41,303 bases of DNA, from the NCBI GenBank assembly GCA_021799445.1, contig JAJZAM010000007.1, positions 1-41,303 on the forward strand. The letters run 5' to 3'. The stretch comes from Actinomycetes bacterium (GTDB taxonomy: Bacteria > Actinomycetota > Acidimicrobiia > Acidimicrobiales > Palsa-688). The notes beneath the pieces were generated by a model, which saw only the letters and a list, made by a program, of their open reading frames with translations, was not told the origin of the DNA and did not search any database. This document shows positions 40,533 to 41,303 of this stretch, one piece after another; the stretch's first letter is position 1; each line of letters begins with the position of its first letter. The position numbers were made by a program, and so were the translations under genes.

Positions 40533-41303
40533 GTGCACTTGCCTGACCCGGTTCCTTTTGCCGTTGTCGTAGCAGTTGTTTCGATAGCCGTTCTCGGGAT
40601 ACTGGCTGGAGGGAAGCTGTCGGAAAGGTCCGGGGTACCCCTACCGCTGATCGTCTTGGGCGTCACAGCGCTCAGCGCGAAGGTAGCCAACTTGTCTCCC
40701 CTCGGAGAGATAGCCGTCTCGCGCATCGTCACAGTCGCGTTGATCGCCGTGTTGTTCTCCGGTGGCATGCACTTGGGCCGGCGCCGGCTCACCCGCTCCG
40801 CCAGGGCAGTCCTGACCTTAGGAGTGGCCGGGACCTTGGGGACCACGGCGTTGGGAGCCTTGTTCGCCCATTTTGCTTTGGGATTCGCGTGGTATCAGGC
40901 ACTGCTGGTCGCCACGGCCGTCGCCCCGACCGATCCGACGATCGTGTTTGGGCTCCTCGGCCGGAACCCGGTTGCCGGAACGGTAGCTACCGTGCTCGAA
41001 GGAGAGTCTGGTGCCAACGACCCGGTTGGCATAGCACTCATGACCGCGCTCCTCGGAGCGGGAGGCATCACCCTTTCAGGCTTGGCTCACGCTGGCAGTA
41101 CTTTCGCACTGCAGATTGGCGTGGGAGCAGTCGTCGGCGTCGCCGGCGGTCAGGCACTGCTCTGGCTGATCAGACGTCCGTCCCTCGGCGGCGCTGGACA
41201 ACGCCCGATCGCCTCGGCGGCGGCCGCAGCGGCCGTCTACGGGCTTGCGACCGTTGCGGACGGGTCTGGGTTCCTGGCGGTGTTCATCGCGGGTATCTTT
41301 TTG
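40533..41303 (+). CDS. CPA1-family cation/proton antiporter (NhaP2-like), 3'-truncated by window edge
   Basis: The frame runs open to the window end without a stop; 257 codons are present. The product is highly hydrophobic, with about eight membrane segments seen so far. It begins PFAVVVAVVSIAVLGILAGG, then SGVPLPLIVLGV and VALIAVLFSGGMHL. The transport motif APTDPTIVFGLL and the EGESGANDPVGIAL motif match the paired Asp sites of CPA1/NhaP-type K+ or Na+/H+ exchangers. The start is uncertain: GTG 40533 is used, but TTG 40539 is better spaced from GGGAG (40529-40533), and TTG 40464 would add a longer tail. It is divergent from the FnIII operon. Ion specificity cannot be told. Confidence 0.9.
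   Translation, partial: MHLPDPVPFAVVVAVVSIAVLGILAGGKLSERSGVPLPLIVLGVTALSAKVANLSPLGEIAVSRIVTVALIAVLFSGGMHLGRRRLTRSARAVLTLGVAGTLGTTALGALFAHFALGFAWYQALLVATAVAPTDPTIVFGLLGRNPVAGTVATVLEGESGANDPVGIALMTALLGAGGITLSGLAHAGSTFALQIGVGAVVGVAGGQALLWLIRRPSLGGAGQRPIASAAAAAAVYGLATVADGSGFLAVFIAGIFL

Noticed and set aside
40460-40846. Minus-strand frame at the right edge
   Set aside because: It lies opposite the well-supported antiporter frame, which carries CPA1 motifs and runs off the window.

Overview
This is a gene-dense stretch of a GC-rich chromosome, most likely from an actinobacterium. The reasons are a Mycobacterium-type DapD at the left edge, a topA with zinc-finger-free C-terminal repeats and a Lys/Ala-rich tail, an mscL with a C-terminal Cys-pair tail, frequent GTG/TTG starts, and a FnIII-MoxR-DUF58-transglutaminase-kinase gene order that I recall from actinobacteria. 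An Acidimicrobiia-like lineage is possible, but this cannot be settled from the window alone. I see no tRNA, rRNA, CRISPR array, insertion sequence or phage gene.

Left third (2-16916) is carbohydrate catabolism. After the 3' part of dapD comes a LacI-type regulator with a near-consensus promoter and an overlapping palindrome. It is followed by an ABC sugar importer (lipoprotein plus two permeases) and a type I sulfatase with no signal peptide. A 292-base promoter region with repeated motifs then precedes a second ABC importer, a DeoR-type regulator, galT, galK and a GH36 alpha-galactosidase, mostly joined by short overlaps. A perfect 15-bp hairpin separates this block from a convergent MsmK/UgpC-type ATPase gene, the only ABC ATPase here, which probably energises both importers. 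The simplest reading is import of (possibly sulfated) alpha-galactosides, cytoplasmic desulfation and hydrolysis, and entry of galactose into the Leloir pathway. galE is not in the window.

Middle third (17113-30546) is mostly housekeeping on the minus strand: topA-tmk-holB; a K+-independent-type membrane pyrophosphatase (hppA) translationally coupled to a DtxR-family regulator; a DUF4395 membrane protein; a STAS antagonist/anti-sigma kinase pair; an unrecognised helical protein coupled to a TetR regulator; NAD synthetase; and mscL. A small plus-strand membrane/secreted protein gene probably lies at 17113-17478.

Right third (30643-40344) is one minus-strand operon read from right to left: a large membrane-anchored FnIII-type protein with a Ser/Thr/Gly tail encoded by a minisatellite, a MoxR ATPase, a DUF58 protein, a TgpA-like transglutaminase-fold protein, and a tail-anchored kinase-fold protein. 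The last two appear to have lost their catalytic residues, so the operon looks like an assembly or scaffolding machine built on a pseudo-transglutaminase and a pseudokinase. This is the best candidate here for something undescribed. A CPA1-type cation/proton antiporter gene starts divergently at the right edge and runs out of the window.
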